A stretch of 64,000 nt of DNA from Pantoea sp. 1.19 (GCF_001922585.1 NZ_MRBS01000003.1:174231-238230); one strand, 5' to 3'; positions 8,877 through 18,465 are shown, counted from the first letter of the stretch. Notes: a model not told the origin generated them from the letters alone. Program-made: numbers and translations.

Positions 8877-8885
8877 AAGATCCCC

Positions 8886-9896
8886 CTAATCGAAATCGAC
8901 GCGCAGGTAACCGCGGGTGGTAAATTCACCCTCCCGCGGTTTGCGTCCGGTAACGCTCACCGGCCACGCGCGGATACCCACACTGGCGCTGGCATTGTCA
9001 TCCAGCGCAAACTGGATGCGACTGTTTAAGGTATTGGGCGTTAGCGGCTTCCCACTGGCATCGGCAATGATAAAGCCTGCATCAGGATTGTCGGAGACCA
9101 GCATATTACCCGCGGCCGTATCCGCTTCAATGCGCAGCGATAATAACGCCTGTGCGGCAATGTTTTTGCATTGGATAGCCAGGGTTTTGCTTTGCGGCGC
9201 AATCCCCGCTGGCCGCCCACCTGGCCCCGCTTCGCTGAACTGACGAGCGGGAATATTGCCGAAATTAAATGAGACGATCTGGCCGGCATTGATCTCGCAA
9301 GACTGCGGAACGGTAATTTTTGCCGTCAGATAGCCAATGACAAATGGCGAGCCGGTTCCCTGCCCTCGCCCGCCCTGATTAGCGTACAGATAGAAAATGG
9401 GAATATGATTGACCCAGCTGGCACCGACAAATTTCCGTTTTACGCGTAGATTGATTTTGACGCTGCTTCCCGTGGTAGCAAAGCTGCCGCAGCCTAACGC
9501 ACTGGAACAGTCATTCTGCACGTCGGTAAAGGGAACGTTGCGGAATCCTCCCCCGTTGCGGGCGTTATACACCATGATTTGCGACGCAATCTGCAGATAA
9601 TCATTGCCGCCGATGTCATACCACTCACCGTTGCCATCGGTGAAGTTATAGGTTAGCGTTTCACCGGTTGTGGCGGTGAAGTACGTATTATCGGTAGTGT
9701 TACACGCGCCGCCAATCTTATAGCTACCGCTGGCTTTTTGCTGCTGCCAGCCGGTTTTATAGCCAATATAGTTTTGCTGAGAATCAAAATTGAGATTGAA
9801 GTTATAGGTTTGCACCCCGCCCCCCTGCAGCGAACAGTGGGCGGCGTACAGCGGCGCCGAGCACAGGCTGAGCAAAACGATAAACAGTAAACGCAT
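8886..9896 (-). CDS. Fimbrial tip adhesin (FimH-like, two-domain)
   Basis: About 336 residues from ATG 9896, twice the length of a pilin subunit, as expected for a two-domain tip adhesin. After a signal peptide (RLLFIVLLSLCSAPLYAAHC) comes an N-terminal receptor-binding lectin-like domain (to about residue 190, with cysteine pairs CNTT, CSSALGCG). A C-terminal pilin domain follows from about ITVPQSCEINAGQIVSFNFG. The ATG at 9896 has AGGGTC upstream; an in-frame TTG further upstream is less likely. Ligand specificity cannot be read from sequence. Confidence 0.85.
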   Translation of the reverse strand: MRLLFIVLLSLCSAPLYAAHCSLQGGGVQTYNFNLNFDSQQNYIGYKTGWQQQKASGSYKIGGACNTTDNTYFTATTGETLTYNFTDGNGEWYDIGGNDYLQIASQIMVYNARNGGGFRNVPFTDVQNDCSSALGCGSFATTGSSVKINLRVKRKFVGASWVNHIPIFYLYANQGGRGQGTGSPFVIGYLTAKITVPQSCEINAGQIVSFNFGNIPARQFSEAGPGGRPAGIAPQSKTLAIQCKNIAAQALLSLRIEADTAAGNMLVSDNPDAGFIIADASGKPLTPNTLNSRIQFALDDNASASVGIRAWPVSVTGRKPREGEFTTRGYLRVDFD

Positions 9897-9920
9897 AGTG
9901 TTGACCCTGTTCTGCAAAAA

Positions 9921-12527
9921 TTATGGCGACGCGCAGGTGGCAATCGCCGTGGTGACCGGCTGCTGCATACTGGTTTCTGGCAACGCATAGTGGGCGCGAC
10001 AGCGCTGATCCTTTCCTTTCCCCCACTGAATAATCAGTGTTCCCTTTAGCGGTAGTCCGCTAAGGAAGGTCTCTCCGCCGTCGCCTACCAAGCTGGTGAC
10101 GCCGCTCTGTTCTTCACGCACCACGGCGCCAAACGGAACCGGTCGCTGTCCGCGCTTCACGGTGATCATTGCGCGGACGCCCACGCGGGTGTTAAAACTG
10201 GCTCGGACGATGGCGCCTTCGGTGGGCACCACATCACTGACGCTTTTTTCAATGTCGGTATGATCATCGAGCGTAGCGTTATCCAGCGCTATACGGTTGT
10301 GACGGTAAACGGTGGCGTACGGCACAACGGCGTACCCACGCCAGTCGGTCTTGATATTACTCTGGTTCTCTATACCTACCCCCGCGGCGCCCGGTGCCTT
10401 AACCAGCACATTCGTGTCGCCCAGCATGGAGGAAAAAGTGACACCGTCACTATGAGCAATCACGCCCCCGGAGGCCTGCCAGTTCACCTCCTGCTGACGC
10501 GACGTGCGGGTCCAGGTCCCTCCGAGCTGGCCGTAGCGGCTTTGCCAGTCTGCGCTAAGGCTGTCGCTCTCTGCCCCCTGTTGGCTACGCCCCTTAGCGA
10601 TGTTGTAACTTAAATTGCGCTCCTTCAGCAGCGTTCCGCCTACGCCGGCTTGCCAGCTGCTGCCATTTTGCGCGCTCTGGCTCAGGGATGAGGTGGCCCA
10701 GGTCCGGCTGAGCGCGCTGTCCCGCGCCTGGCCGGCGCCAGAAAATAGGCTGAACGGCACAGAGAGATTCACGGCCAGAATCCGATCGCGGTTCTGTAAT
10801 CCAGTCGAACGGTGTTGTGACCAGGACAGTGAGTAACTGATCCCGTGCCAGCTGCTGGCATAGCCAAACTGATAGGTGCTGTTAGTTTCGCTTGTCCCCC
10901 AATAGCTTTGCTGGCTGCCGGAAAAATAGAGCGAACCGTAATGGCCCAGCGGTTGAGAGAGACTGGCCTGAATTCGCCCTTTTTTGCTGTAGCGCAGGTT
11001 GTGATACTGCGTGTCCACCGGCGCGGTGTGCCGTAGCGCATTTTGCTGCGGCTCAGGCTGTGAGCGCCCCGTCATGCTGCGCCACGCCACATCGTCCAGC
11101 GTATAAAAGCCGCGCGTAGAATAGCGATACCCCAGCAGCTGAAAGTTAGTGCCGGTTTGCGCCAGGCTCTTGGCATACAGAAAACGCAGTGACTGGCCCT
11201 GGTGACGCGAACCGTCGGCCAGCTGGCTTTGGGCGGTGGTGAGGTCCATCGAAAATGCGCCCCAGCGTCCCATGTTTTTGCCTACCCCCAGCGAGAAGGC
11301 GCGATAGCGTTCAGCCAGCTGCGTACCGGCAAAGGCCGTATAGCCGAGGCCCAATCCGGCGATCGCCGTGGCCTGGCCAAAGGTCGGATCGCCCTGTCCC
11401 GCACTGCCGCTGCGAAAGCGGCCGGCCACCAAATCGTATTTTAAACGCCCTTCACGCTGCAGCAGTGGCACCGTAGCATAAGGCACGGTATAACGCTGAA
11501 TCCGGCCGTCGCTCTCCTCGATGGTGACCGCCAGATCGCCGTTTGATGAGGTGGGCGTCAAATCGGCAATAGCAAACGCCCCCGGCGTCACATAGCGCTG
11601 ATCAACCACGTAGCCATTCTGGCGAATCACTACCTTGGCGGCGCTTTGCGCAATGCCCCGTACCACCGGTGCATAGCCCTGCAGGCTATCCGGATACATC
11701 ATATCCGACGAATAGAGACGCGCGCCGCTAAAGCCAATGCTATCAAAGACCTCTCCGCCGGTGGTACTTTGTCCGACAACCAGCGCGCTTTTCAGCTTGA
11801 CGATGGCGCGCTGCAGATAGGTGTTGATGTTTCGCCACTGGCTGCGGCTGCCCGCGTTCCCGGCAGACGCGCTCCAGGCACCGGTATTGCGTAATCGCCA
11901 CGGCCCCCAGTTCGCACCACTCTGCAGATTGAGGTAGTAGCTGTCGCCGTCGGTGCCGCGATTGCCAGAAAATTGGTAGTTCATCAGCAGGGCGGAAATA
12001 CCGTTATCCCATTTGTCGGGCGAGATATCGCCGCGTGCGCGGTTATCCATCGCCGCCTGCGGCAGGCTGATATCAAGGCGCAGTTTGGCAAAGTTGACGT
12101 CAACCTGCGCACCCGGGATTATCTGACTGACCGGCAGACAGGTTCCCGGTTCGGCCTGCTTCAGCGCCGGTAGCGCGTCGCCATTCACCCCGAGGCTTAC
12201 CAGCCACTGCGCATCAATACAGGCCGTCAGTCCGCCGGACGCCGGCCCCGTAGCGCTTCCCGCCGGCGCGTCAATAAAACGCACATCCTGGGTAGCGATA
12301 AACTCGTTATTGCGCCACACATCGACACGATACACACCGGCCGGCTGGTGATGCCCCTGCTCAAAACGGGACAGATCGGCAACGCTTGCGGCATCGTCAG
12401 ATAAAAACGCCGGATTAAAGTAGCTTTCTGCCCGGGCGGTAACCGACAGCATAAGCAACAGTGCAGCGGCGGATGCCCGCGACCGCAGGGTGGCTGTCGC
12501 CTGAGGGTGTCTCATCTGGATGCCCAT
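9921..12527 (-). CDS. Outer-membrane fimbrial usher (FimD/PapC family)
   Basis: An 868-residue usher. A signal peptide (ALLLMLSVTARA) precedes the N-terminal chaperone-binding domain (SYFNPAFLSDDAASVADLSRFE). The 24-strand beta-barrel is interrupted by the plug, and characteristic barrel signatures include RGIAQSAAKVVIRQNGYVVD and TVPYATVPLLQREGRLKYDL. The C-terminal domains end with cysteines (RCRAHYALPE, TAIATCASP). It receives chaperone-subunit complexes in the periplasm and secretes and orders them. The start could be 12527 or the ATG at 12515; neither has a strong ribosome site, suggesting coupling to the chaperone gene 18 bases upstream. Confidence 0.95.
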   Translation of the reverse strand: MGIQMRHPQATATLRSRASAAALLLMLSVTARAESYFNPAFLSDDAASVADLSRFEQGHHQPAGVYRVDVWRNNEFIATQDVRFIDAPAGSATGPASGGLTACIDAQWLVSLGVNGDALPALKQAEPGTCLPVSQIIPGAQVDVNFAKLRLDISLPQAAMDNRARGDISPDKWDNGISALLMNYQFSGNRGTDGDSYYLNLQSGANWGPWRLRNTGAWSASAGNAGSRSQWRNINTYLQRAIVKLKSALVVGQSTTGGEVFDSIGFSGARLYSSDMMYPDSLQGYAPVVRGIAQSAAKVVIRQNGYVVDQRYVTPGAFAIADLTPTSSNGDLAVTIEESDGRIQRYTVPYATVPLLQREGRLKYDLVAGRFRSGSAGQGDPTFGQATAIAGLGLGYTAFAGTQLAERYRAFSLGVGKNMGRWGAFSMDLTTAQSQLADGSRHQGQSLRFLYAKSLAQTGTNFQLLGYRYSTRGFYTLDDVAWRSMTGRSQPEPQQNALRHTAPVDTQYHNLRYSKKGRIQASLSQPLGHYGSLYFSGSQQSYWGTSETNSTYQFGYASSWHGISYSLSWSQHRSTGLQNRDRILAVNLSVPFSLFSGAGQARDSALSRTWATSSLSQSAQNGSSWQAGVGGTLLKERNLSYNIAKGRSQQGAESDSLSADWQSRYGQLGGTWTRTSRQQEVNWQASGGVIAHSDGVTFSSMLGDTNVLVKAPGAAGVGIENQSNIKTDWRGYAVVPYATVYRHNRIALDNATLDDHTDIEKSVSDVVPTEGAIVRASFNTRVGVRAMITVKRGQRPVPFGAVVREEQSGVTSLVGDGGETFLSGLPLKGTLIIQWGKGKDQRCRAHYALPETSMQQPVTTAIATCASP

Positions 12528-12545
12528 GCCCGTTCAGTCAGCGAC

Positions 12546-13241
12546 TTACTGCATCACGCCGGTTTGCGACGTGGTCAGGCCACCGTAATCATTCACGGTC
12601 TGAAACGTAATGCGACCCTGCGCGGCGCCGGGCAGCGCGACGGATGCGTTGCCGTGCGGAGGCACCATCACATTGGCCAGCGGCGTACTCCCCAGTCGCA
12701 GGTTAACCACCGAAAGATAAAACGGCGTGGGATTATTGAGCACCAGGCGATCGCGCTGGCGCTGAAAACGCAGCCGATCGGCCAGATTCTCCGGCGGAGT
12801 GCCCAGCCCGGCCGGGCGGACAAACAGCTTGATGCGAGACAGTACCGCCAGCTGCAGAACGTTTTTCCCGTCTACGGCGCTTTTTTCAACCGACGGGATG
12901 GCTTTGACGTTCAGCCAGAACACCGATTCCCGATCCTCAGGCAGGCTGCCGCCAAGATAGACGATACGCAGCGTATTTTCGCTGTTCGCCTCACTGACGA
13001 ATAGCGGCGGAGTCACGACAAAGTTTTTCACTTTCTGTTCCTGGCCGTTTTCAACCCAGGCATTGATCAGATAGCGATCCTTCAGACTGTTGTTGATGAT
13101 CGGCAGCGAGACCTGGCGCGCATCGGCGGGATAGATAACCCGGGTAGCGCCGAGCGCAACGCCACCGTCTGCCTGTGCGGACGGCGCGACAGCCGTAAGA
13201 GATAACATCGTCAGCAGCACAGCTGAAAGCAATGATTTCAT
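12546..13241 (-). CDS. Periplasmic fimbrial chaperone (FimC/PapD family)
   Basis: A 231-residue chaperone with signal peptide (LLSAVLLTMLSLTAVAPSAQA) and two immunoglobulin-like domains. Landmarks are GVALGATRVIYPADARQVSL, the FVTPPLFVSEANSENTLRIV strand that donates to subunits, and VFWLNVKAIPSV. ATG 13241 fits the signal peptide; a longer open frame to 13301 would add an implausible polar extension. It lies between the major pilin and the usher, the usual order. Confidence 0.93.
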   Translation of the reverse strand: MKSLLSAVLLTMLSLTAVAPSAQADGGVALGATRVIYPADARQVSLPIINNSLKDRYLINAWVENGQEQKVKNFVVTPPLFVSEANSENTLRIVYLGGSLPEDRESVFWLNVKAIPSVEKSAVDGKNVLQLAVLSRIKLFVRPAGLGTPPENLADRLRFQRQRDRLVLNNPTPFYLSVVNLRLGSTPLANVMVPPHGNASVALPGAAQGRITFQTVNDYGGLTTSQTGVMQ

Positions 13242-13344
13242 AATGAGAATACTCTGGTTAATCGCGTCAAAGTGCGCCCGCGTCCGTACGAACGCGGGCA
13301 AAGCCCCTTCCCTGGGGCCATCATTTCCCGATGCTGGCGTTAAA

Positions 13345-13941
13345 TTATTCGTATTTCAGAACAAAGGTGGCATCGGCATTGGCCGTACCCGCGGTGGCGG
13401 TAGTCGCGGTGGCTTTATAGCGCGCAGTGAACGGCAGGACGTTGTTGCCCTTAATCAGGTTCTTGGCAACTGAATAGCTGCTGCCGTCCGGCGCCAGCGT
13501 ATTCATCTCGCTATCAAGGATTTCAATCCCTACGCCGGTGGCGGTGGTGCTATTGCCGCCTGAACTGATGGCGAGCAGAGTTTTGTCCGTTTGATCCAGC
13601 GTGCCGGTGAACGCCACGGCGGCGGTGGTGGCAACGGACGAATCGCAGTTAGTTAATTGAATGTTGAAAGGAATTTTGGCTGAGGTATCGCCCTTTTGCG
13701 CAAATGTCGCCGTGCGGTACTGGCCCAGATTCACAATCTGATCGGCCGAGGTGGTGCTCACGGCGCAAGCTGCGTTAACCAGCTCGCCCTTAAAATGTAC
13801 CGTACCGCCATTGACAACGGTTGCGGTAGAGGCAGGCGGATCTTCGGTTGTTTCACCCTCGGCATAGCTGACGCCGGCGACGGAGAACAGGCTCAGGCAC
13901 AGCAGAGAAAATGTTAACTTCTTCTTAATCATCATCATCAA
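13345..13941 (-). CDS. Major fimbrial subunit (type 1 pilin family)
   Basis: A 198-residue FimA-like pilin. The signal peptide ends at SVAGVSYA. The mature part has the pilin cysteine pair (VNAACAVS near 58 and LTNCDSS near 98), [16 protein letters not shown] at the start of the domain and an [10 protein letters not shown] end. A 15-residue Ser/Thr/Pro/Glu stretch separates the signal peptide from the domain. Four tandem ATG codons occur at the start, and AAGGA lies upstream so that the first or second ATG is used. It is first of the five structural genes, fimA-fimC-fimD-fimH-minor subunit. Confidence 0.93.
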   Translation of the reverse strand: MMMMIKKKLTFSLLCLSLFSVAGVSYAEGETTEDPPASTATVVNGGTVHFKGELVNAACAVSTTSADQIVNLGQYRTATFAQKGDTSAKIPFNIQLTNCDSSVATTAAVAFTGTLDQTDKTLLAISSGGNSTTATGVGIEILDSEMNTLAPDGSSYSVAKNLIKGNNVLPFTARYKATATTATAGTANADATFVLKYE

Positions 13942-14264
13942 TCCTTAATATCAAAAAATGACATCATTGTGATACTACAGCCTCATTGCTGAGGGGGTGC
14001 AGGATGTAAGAGTTTTCCTGGTTGGTCGATATTAATAATCTTTAGTTCTGTCACCTTTTATTTACTTATTGATACTTTGGTCTTTTTTTTCATCCGGCCG
14101 TCTCTTGTTAAGAATCGATCATGTTTAAATGGAAATTGATCAAGATCAAAAGACGGCATTCACCACTGGAATGTGAGCGGGATAGCCCGCGGAAAAATGT
14201 TAAGAGAATGCAGTGGGAAATGGCGATCCGTCCGCGTAATGCGGCGGACGAACGAGGGAGTGCA
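13942..14264 (-). promoter_or_regulatory. Upstream region of the fimbrial operon
   Basis: About 320 bases between the fidL-like gene and the pilin gene, AT-rich from 13990 to 14130, with runs of T and A near 14085-14135. This composition fits a regulated pilin promoter. No invertible-element inverted repeats or recombinase gene were seen, so fimS-type phase switching is not indicated. Confidence 0.45.
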
Positions 14265-14735
14265 CTATTGTGCCGTGCAGAGGTAATAGGGAATAAGCTC
14301 GCCGGAAACTAACACCGAGTTCAGGTTAACCCGATCCAGGTAGATTTCGATGCTGTTATCCGGCGAGCGATAGAAGGCGGGTAGCCAGCGGCGGGCCAGC
14401 TCCTCACTCACATCCTGTTCAAGGGAGGGCGTGATGGCGGTCGAGGTCCAGCTAAAACGGTCTCCGTCTCGCTGGCTGCGAAAGGTAATCGCGCGGTTAA
14501 TATTCCCCAGCGGCTCCTTTGCACGATAGAGCGTACCGCTCAAATACAGCACCCCGCTTTCTCCGGTAAAGTTCAGCTTGGAACTGATGCGCATGATGGT
14601 ATCTTCGCGGTAAAACGACATGTTGCCCGAGCACGCCGCCTGAGTGACCGGCCGGGTTTTTAACCAGGCGCACGGCGCGAGTATGGCGATGGCAAGCAAC
14701 AGCGCGGCAAGCGCATACAACATCCCTTTATTCAT
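14265..14735 (-). CDS. FidL-like membrane protein
   Basis: A 156-residue protein with one N-terminal membrane segment (LYALAALLLAIAILAPCAWL) and a periplasmic domain containing two cysteines (ACSGNMSFY and the terminal YLCTAQ). It resembles FidL-like proteins, typically encoded next to membrane-bound winged-helix regulators of fimbriae. Start 14735 follows GAGG and overlaps the end of the regulator gene by eight bases, so the two are translationally coupled. It probably modulates the regulator in the periplasm, as ToxS does ToxR; that role is inferred. Confidence 0.78.
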   Translation of the reverse strand: MNKGMLYALAALLLAIAILAPCAWLKTRPVTQAACSGNMSFYREDTIMRISSKLNFTGESGVLYLSGTLYRAKEPLGNINRAITFRSQRDGDRFSWTSTAITPSLEQDVSEELARRWLPAFYRSPDNSIEIYLDRVNLNSVLVSGELIPYYLCTAQ

Positions 14736-15597
14736 ACACGTCCTCATTATTTCTATAGATGTAATAGTTGGAGATACATTCGTCTTCCGAAAAGAGGGTA
14801 ATCTTGCTCTTACAGGTGATGGCTGAGACCCGGTTGGAGTAGAGATAGCTGGTGACGTAAAGATAGCGCTTCTGCTGGCAAAACGGCCGGAGATCCCGGG
14901 ACAGTTTCATATCGGCAACGTGGCGGCCGAGTTTGTTCTGGTACACGTCGCAGGCGTCCAGCTGGCCGGCATAAGCATATTGCTGGGGAAAAAGCGAGCG
15001 ACTGAACAGCAGAACGGCCAGGACCCCCAGCAGGATCACGCTCAGTACGGCCAGCGCCGCAAGCCCGACGGCATAGCGGCGTGCGCGGCGGCGGCCGGTC
15101 GGGGGAGCCGCCCCCGCGTGGTGCTCAGGCGCCTCCCCAGCTTGCCAGTCGGCCTCGCTGTCCGACGCGCCATCATCATGCGCATCGGACGCATCGGACG
15201 CATCATGCGCATCGGCCTCTTCGGCGGTGTCGTTGCTCCACTCATCACCTTGAACGCCCGCCCGCGTCACGCGGGTTTTGGCCGACAGCACGAACCCGCG
15301 GCGCGGAATGGTTTCGATCAATCCGGCATCGAAATCACCGACATCGCTCAGCGACTTACGCAGATAAAACATGGTGTTGTGCAATACGTTGGGTGACACA
15401 TTCATGCCAAAACGCTCCCAACCGTAGTGACACAGGTCGCTATGCGCCACCAGCTCCCCCTGGCGCTCAATCAGTAACAATAAACAAAATGCGGCAGGTG
15501 CTCTGAGCCTGATGGTGTACGCGTCAGCCATCCGAATGAGTTTTTTTTCAGAAACAATAAATTCAATTTTTTCGTCCAGCAGGAAAACTCTTTTCAT
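14728..15597 (-). CDS. Membrane-bound winged-helix transcriptional regulator (ToxR/CadC type)
   Basis: 289 residues. Residues about 1-105 form an OmpR/ToxR-type DNA-binding domain (LCHYGWERFGMNVSPNVLHN and LIETIPRRGFVLS). A low-complexity Asp/Ala/His/Ser linker (about 120-155) precedes one membrane segment (about 172-195). A periplasmic domain with several cysteines follows (LDACDVYQ, RPFCQQKR, AITCKSK, DECISNYY). It is upstream of the fimbrial genes on the same strand and is the likely regulator of the pilus. The linker is encoded by imperfect GCATCGGAC repeats (about 15175-15225). Confidence 0.85.
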   Translation of the reverse strand: MKRVFLLDEKIEFIVSEKKLIRMADAYTIRLRAPAAFCLLLLIERQGELVAHSDLCHYGWERFGMNVSPNVLHNTMFYLRKSLSDVGDFDAGLIETIPRRGFVLSAKTRVTRAGVQGDEWSNDTAEEADAHDASDASDAHDDGASDSEADWQAGEAPEHHAGAAPPTGRRRARRYAVGLAALAVLSVILLGVLAVLLFSRSLFPQQYAYAGQLDACDVYQNKLGRHVADMKLSRDLRPFCQQKRYLYVTSYLYSNRVSAITCKSKITLFSEDECISNYYIYRNNEDVYE

Positions 15598-16246
15598 GGC
15601 GCTTCCGTCTAATTTTTGCGCACCAGTATAAAGGAACGAGACTTTTCAATCAATTAGATACCAGGAATATTCTTATTTTTTTAAGCTCCCTCTTTACTTT
15701 TATTATTGTTTTTAATTATTTCATAAATGTTATTTTTTATAATTATAGTACCGCCAGTGAACAGATTAAATGTATAACGGTAAAACATCAGAAAGCACAG
15801 AAAGATAATTGTGTATAACGTACTGATACGAAAAAGCTAAATAAATATAAATAACGCCAACTGATGCATCGCTGACCACTGCGGCGACCGGACTGAGAGA
15901 TAAATATAAACGGATTTCATTGGTACTCTTCTTCCCAAGCGCGCTTCCTCATCGACGTTAACATACGGTTAATACCGGCGGGCACCCGATGTATATTGCC
16001 GTGACACGGCGGCGCCGGATAAAAAGGGTAGTGGTAACGGCCACACACTTTCGGGGATATATTGTGCCAACGCACGGCGATAGCATAAAGTGGCTGCGCA
16101 GGCATCATCAGGGGCCGCAGAGGTATCATTCACCGCGAACATAGTCCGCAGCACATTTTCCCCGCCCCGTTCCTTTACCTGCCGGAATGCGGTACTTCGC
16201 TTACAGCCATACGTATCTCGTTTGCTACTGTACCGGGGAGTTCACC
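15598..16246. other. Gene-free, largely AT-rich stretch
   Basis: About 650 bases between the fimbrial regulator and the peroxiredoxin gene. Bases 15650-15900 are strongly AT-rich and could bind nucleoid proteins such as H-NS and hold the regulator's promoter. The GC-rich right part (15940-16240) shows only unsupported short frames. Confidence 0.5.
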
Positions 16247-16810
16247 ATGATCCGTTGCCGTTCGCTGGCCCGCCTTGCCGCCACCGCTCTGCTCGCGGTT
16301 ACCCTGCCATTAACCTCCGTACTGGCCGCCCTGCAGCCGGGGGAAAAGGCCCCGGATGTTCCGCTGCAGGCGGCGTTGGCCGGTAAACCCATCACATTTT
16401 CGCTGCAGCAGGCGCTGAAAAAAGGCCCGGTGGTCCTCTACTTCTTTCCCGCCGCCTTTACCGCCGGCTGCACGCTGGAGGCCCATGACTTTGCCGAAGT
16501 CAGCGACAGCTTTGCCCGGCTGGGCGCTACGGTCACTGGCGTGACGGCCGGCAATGTGGATCAGATTGCGAAATTTTCGCAGCTGGAGTGCCGTAATAAG
16601 TTTGCGGTGGCCGCCGATCCGGGGGCGAGCGTCGCCACTCAATACCAGAGCACCCTGCAGGTGCTGGGGAAAAAGCTCTCTGACCGTACTTCTTACGTGA
16701 TTGCGCCAGACGGCCAGATCCTGATGAGCTACACCGACATGAACCCGGAACAGCATATTCAGCAAGCGATGGACGCGGTCAAACGCTACCGTCAGGCTCA
16801 TCCGGTCTGA
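16247..16810 (+). CDS. Periplasmic peroxiredoxin (AhpC/TSA, BCP-like)
   Basis: A 187-residue thiol peroxidase. Residues 1-28 form a signal peptide (LARLAATALLAVTLPLTSVLA). The peroxidatic cysteine is Cys75 in AAFTAGCTLEAHDF, with the preceding threonine conserved; a second cysteine (LECRNKF, near 115) may resolve the disulphide. The start at 16247 has GGGGAG upstream; a longer open frame to 16187 adds residues before the signal peptide. The next gene is a broken DsbD-like protein that would normally supply electrons across the inner membrane, so this peroxidase may lack its donor. Confidence 0.88.
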   Translation: MIRCRSLARLAATALLAVTLPLTSVLAALQPGEKAPDVPLQAALAGKPITFSLQQALKKGPVVLYFFPAAFTAGCTLEAHDFAEVSDSFARLGATVTGVTAGNVDQIAKFSQLECRNKFAVAADPGASVATQYQSTLQVLGKKLSDRTSYVIAPDGQILMSYTDMNPEQHIQQAMDAVKRYRQAHPV

Positions 16811-16836
16811 TCTTCCTCAGTTACACAGGATTGCCT

Positions 16837-18056
16837 ATGCTAACCGCCCTTGCCGCCGCCTTCCCCGGCGGCCTGATATTAAATCTGATGCCCTGCGTGT
16901 TTCCGGTGATCTCCCTGAAGGCGCTCAGTCTGTTGCGCCACTCCGGCGGCGCGCAGCAGGCGCGGCGTGAAGCCCTGGCCTTTCTGGCCGGTGTCCTGGT
17001 GACCATGATTGCGCTGGCGGCAATCCTGCTGGTGGCCCGGGCCGGCGGTGCCGCAGTGGGATGGGGATTTCAGCTGCAGTCACCGCGGGTGATAGCCCTT
17101 CTCAGCCTGGCTGATGCTGGTGGTGGCGCTGAACCTGCTGGGGCTATTTGATGTGGGCCTCTCACTGCAGCGCGTCAGCAGCGTGGGGTGCGACCGCCGC
17201 GGTCTCATCGGTGCCGCGCTGACCGGCATCCTGGCGATAGTAGTAGCGCGCCCTTTATGGCCGGCGCGATCGGCTATGCGCTGACGCAGCCTGCGGCGCG
17301 AAGTCTGCCCATTTTTATCGCCCTGGCGCTGGGCTTTGCGGCACCCTTCACCCTGCTGACCTTCTTCCCGCCGCTGGCGCGTCGCCTGCCGGCGCCGGGC
17401 GCATGGATGGCGATCGTGAAACAGGCGCTGGCCTTTCCCATGCTCGCCGCGGTGGCCTGGCTGATTTGGGTGCTGGATCGCCAGGCCGGCTTTGCGGCGC
17501 TGGCGACCATCCTTGCCTGCTGCCTGGCGCTGAGCCTGGCGGCATGGCTGTATGGTATGGCCCAGCGTCGGCGCCTGCGCGGTAATCGGCACTGGCCGCT
17601 GCATCTGGCCAGCGCCCTGCTGCTGCTCCTGCTGCTGGCGCCGCTGACCGCCCTGCGCCCCGGGGCACCGGAGGCCGGCGGCGACGCTGTCGAAGCCGCG
17701 GCGCCCGTAGCGTGGTCACCGGGCTATGTCGAGGCGGTCAAAGGCCAGGGCAAACCGATTCTGGTTAACTTTACCGCCGACTGGTGCATCACCTGCCAGG
17801 TTAACGACCGCACCACGCACGCTATCGACTGCGGTGGTAAAAGCAGCGATGGCGCGCACCGGCACGCTGTATATGGTGGCGGACGCCACCCGCTTTAATC
17901 CCGACATTGAACAGGCACTCAGTGCGTTTGGCCGCGGCGGGCTGCCGCTGTATGTCATCTGGCCGGCCAGCGGCGAGCATCCGGTGGTGCTGCCGCAGGT
18001 CTTGACGCCGCGTACCGTTATTTCGGCCCTGAACGCGGCGGCCGCGCAAACACTGA
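16837..18056 (+). pseudogene. DsbD/ScsB-like thiol:disulphide electron transporter, several frameshifts
   Basis: Starts at ATG 16837 (AGGA upstream), 26 bases after the peroxiredoxin. It encodes the CcdA-like membrane core (GGLILNLMPCVFPVISLKAL), then loses frame near 17100 where a one-base change interrupts the expected LMLVVALNLLGLFDVGLSLQ. A deletion near 17245 removes the second conserved proline-cysteine motif (expected before PFMAGAIGYALTQ). The frame recovers through the C-terminal thioredoxin-like domain with ADWCITCQVN (near 17785) and breaks again near 17820 before TLYMVADATRFNPDIEQALS. At least three lesions, plus an altered stop, make it non-functional if the sequence is right. 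The N-terminal periplasmic domain of classical DsbD is absent by design of this short subfamily or lost. Confidence 0.85.
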
Positions 18057-18060
18057 GGCG

Positions 18061-18465
18061 TTACCCCTGGGGGGTCTTCTCTTCTTCCTGCCGGACGGCC
18101 TGCTTGAACAGCGGCTTATCTTTCACCAGGTATTCCACATGGGTCACATCCTGCTCGTTGGTGGTCACCTCCACCCCCTGGATACTGACCCGCCCCAGCA
18201 GGGTCGGGACGTAGCCGGCAATCTGATGCTTACCCGGATTGACGCGCAGCCACTGCCTCTCCCCTTTTTTCAACTTGCCCGCCTCCTTGCCATCCACGGT
18301 CAATATCACCGTTGAACCGTCGTCGGCCGGCGTCACCTGGTGAAAGACATTGATAACCGAACTGCCGGTCGCAAAGTCGTCAGCGGGGCTGGCCGCCGGT
18401 GGCGTAGCGCAGCCGGTCAGCAGCAGCGTACCGGTCAGGGTTAACAGGGTAAAGCGCGGGAACAT
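18061..18465 (-). CDS. Small lipoprotein of unknown function
   Basis: A 134-residue lipoprotein with lipobox LLLTGCA (Cys19). The mature part has one beta-rich domain (STVILTVDGKEAGKLKKGER, RVNPGKHQIAGYVPTLLGRV) of the kind seen in small PEGA-like or DUF2846-like envelope proteins; the assignment is weak. It converges on the DsbD-like pseudogene, with its stop a few bases from that gene's end. An Asp/Ala/Pro-rich stretch after Cys19 probably lets it reach from the membrane. Confidence 0.7.
   Translation of the reverse strand: MFPRFTLLTLTGTLLLTGCATPPAASPADDFATGSSVINVFHQVTPADDGSTVILTVDGKEAGKLKKGERQWLRVNPGKHQIAGYVPTLLGRVSIQGVEVTTNEQDVTHVEYLVKDKPLFKQAVRQEEEKTPQG

Noticed and set aside
13942-14264. 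Invertible fimS-like switch
   Set aside because: No paired inverted repeats or recombinase gene were found in or near the region.
14121-14312. Plus-strand 63-codon frame between the pilin and fidL-like genes
   Set aside because: No ribosome site and overlaps the end of the fidL-like gene; more likely promoter region.
15120-15230. CRISPR-like or tandem repeat array
   Set aside because: The short repeats are inside the regulator's reading frame, imperfect and contiguous, with no unique spacers; they encode a low-complexity linker.
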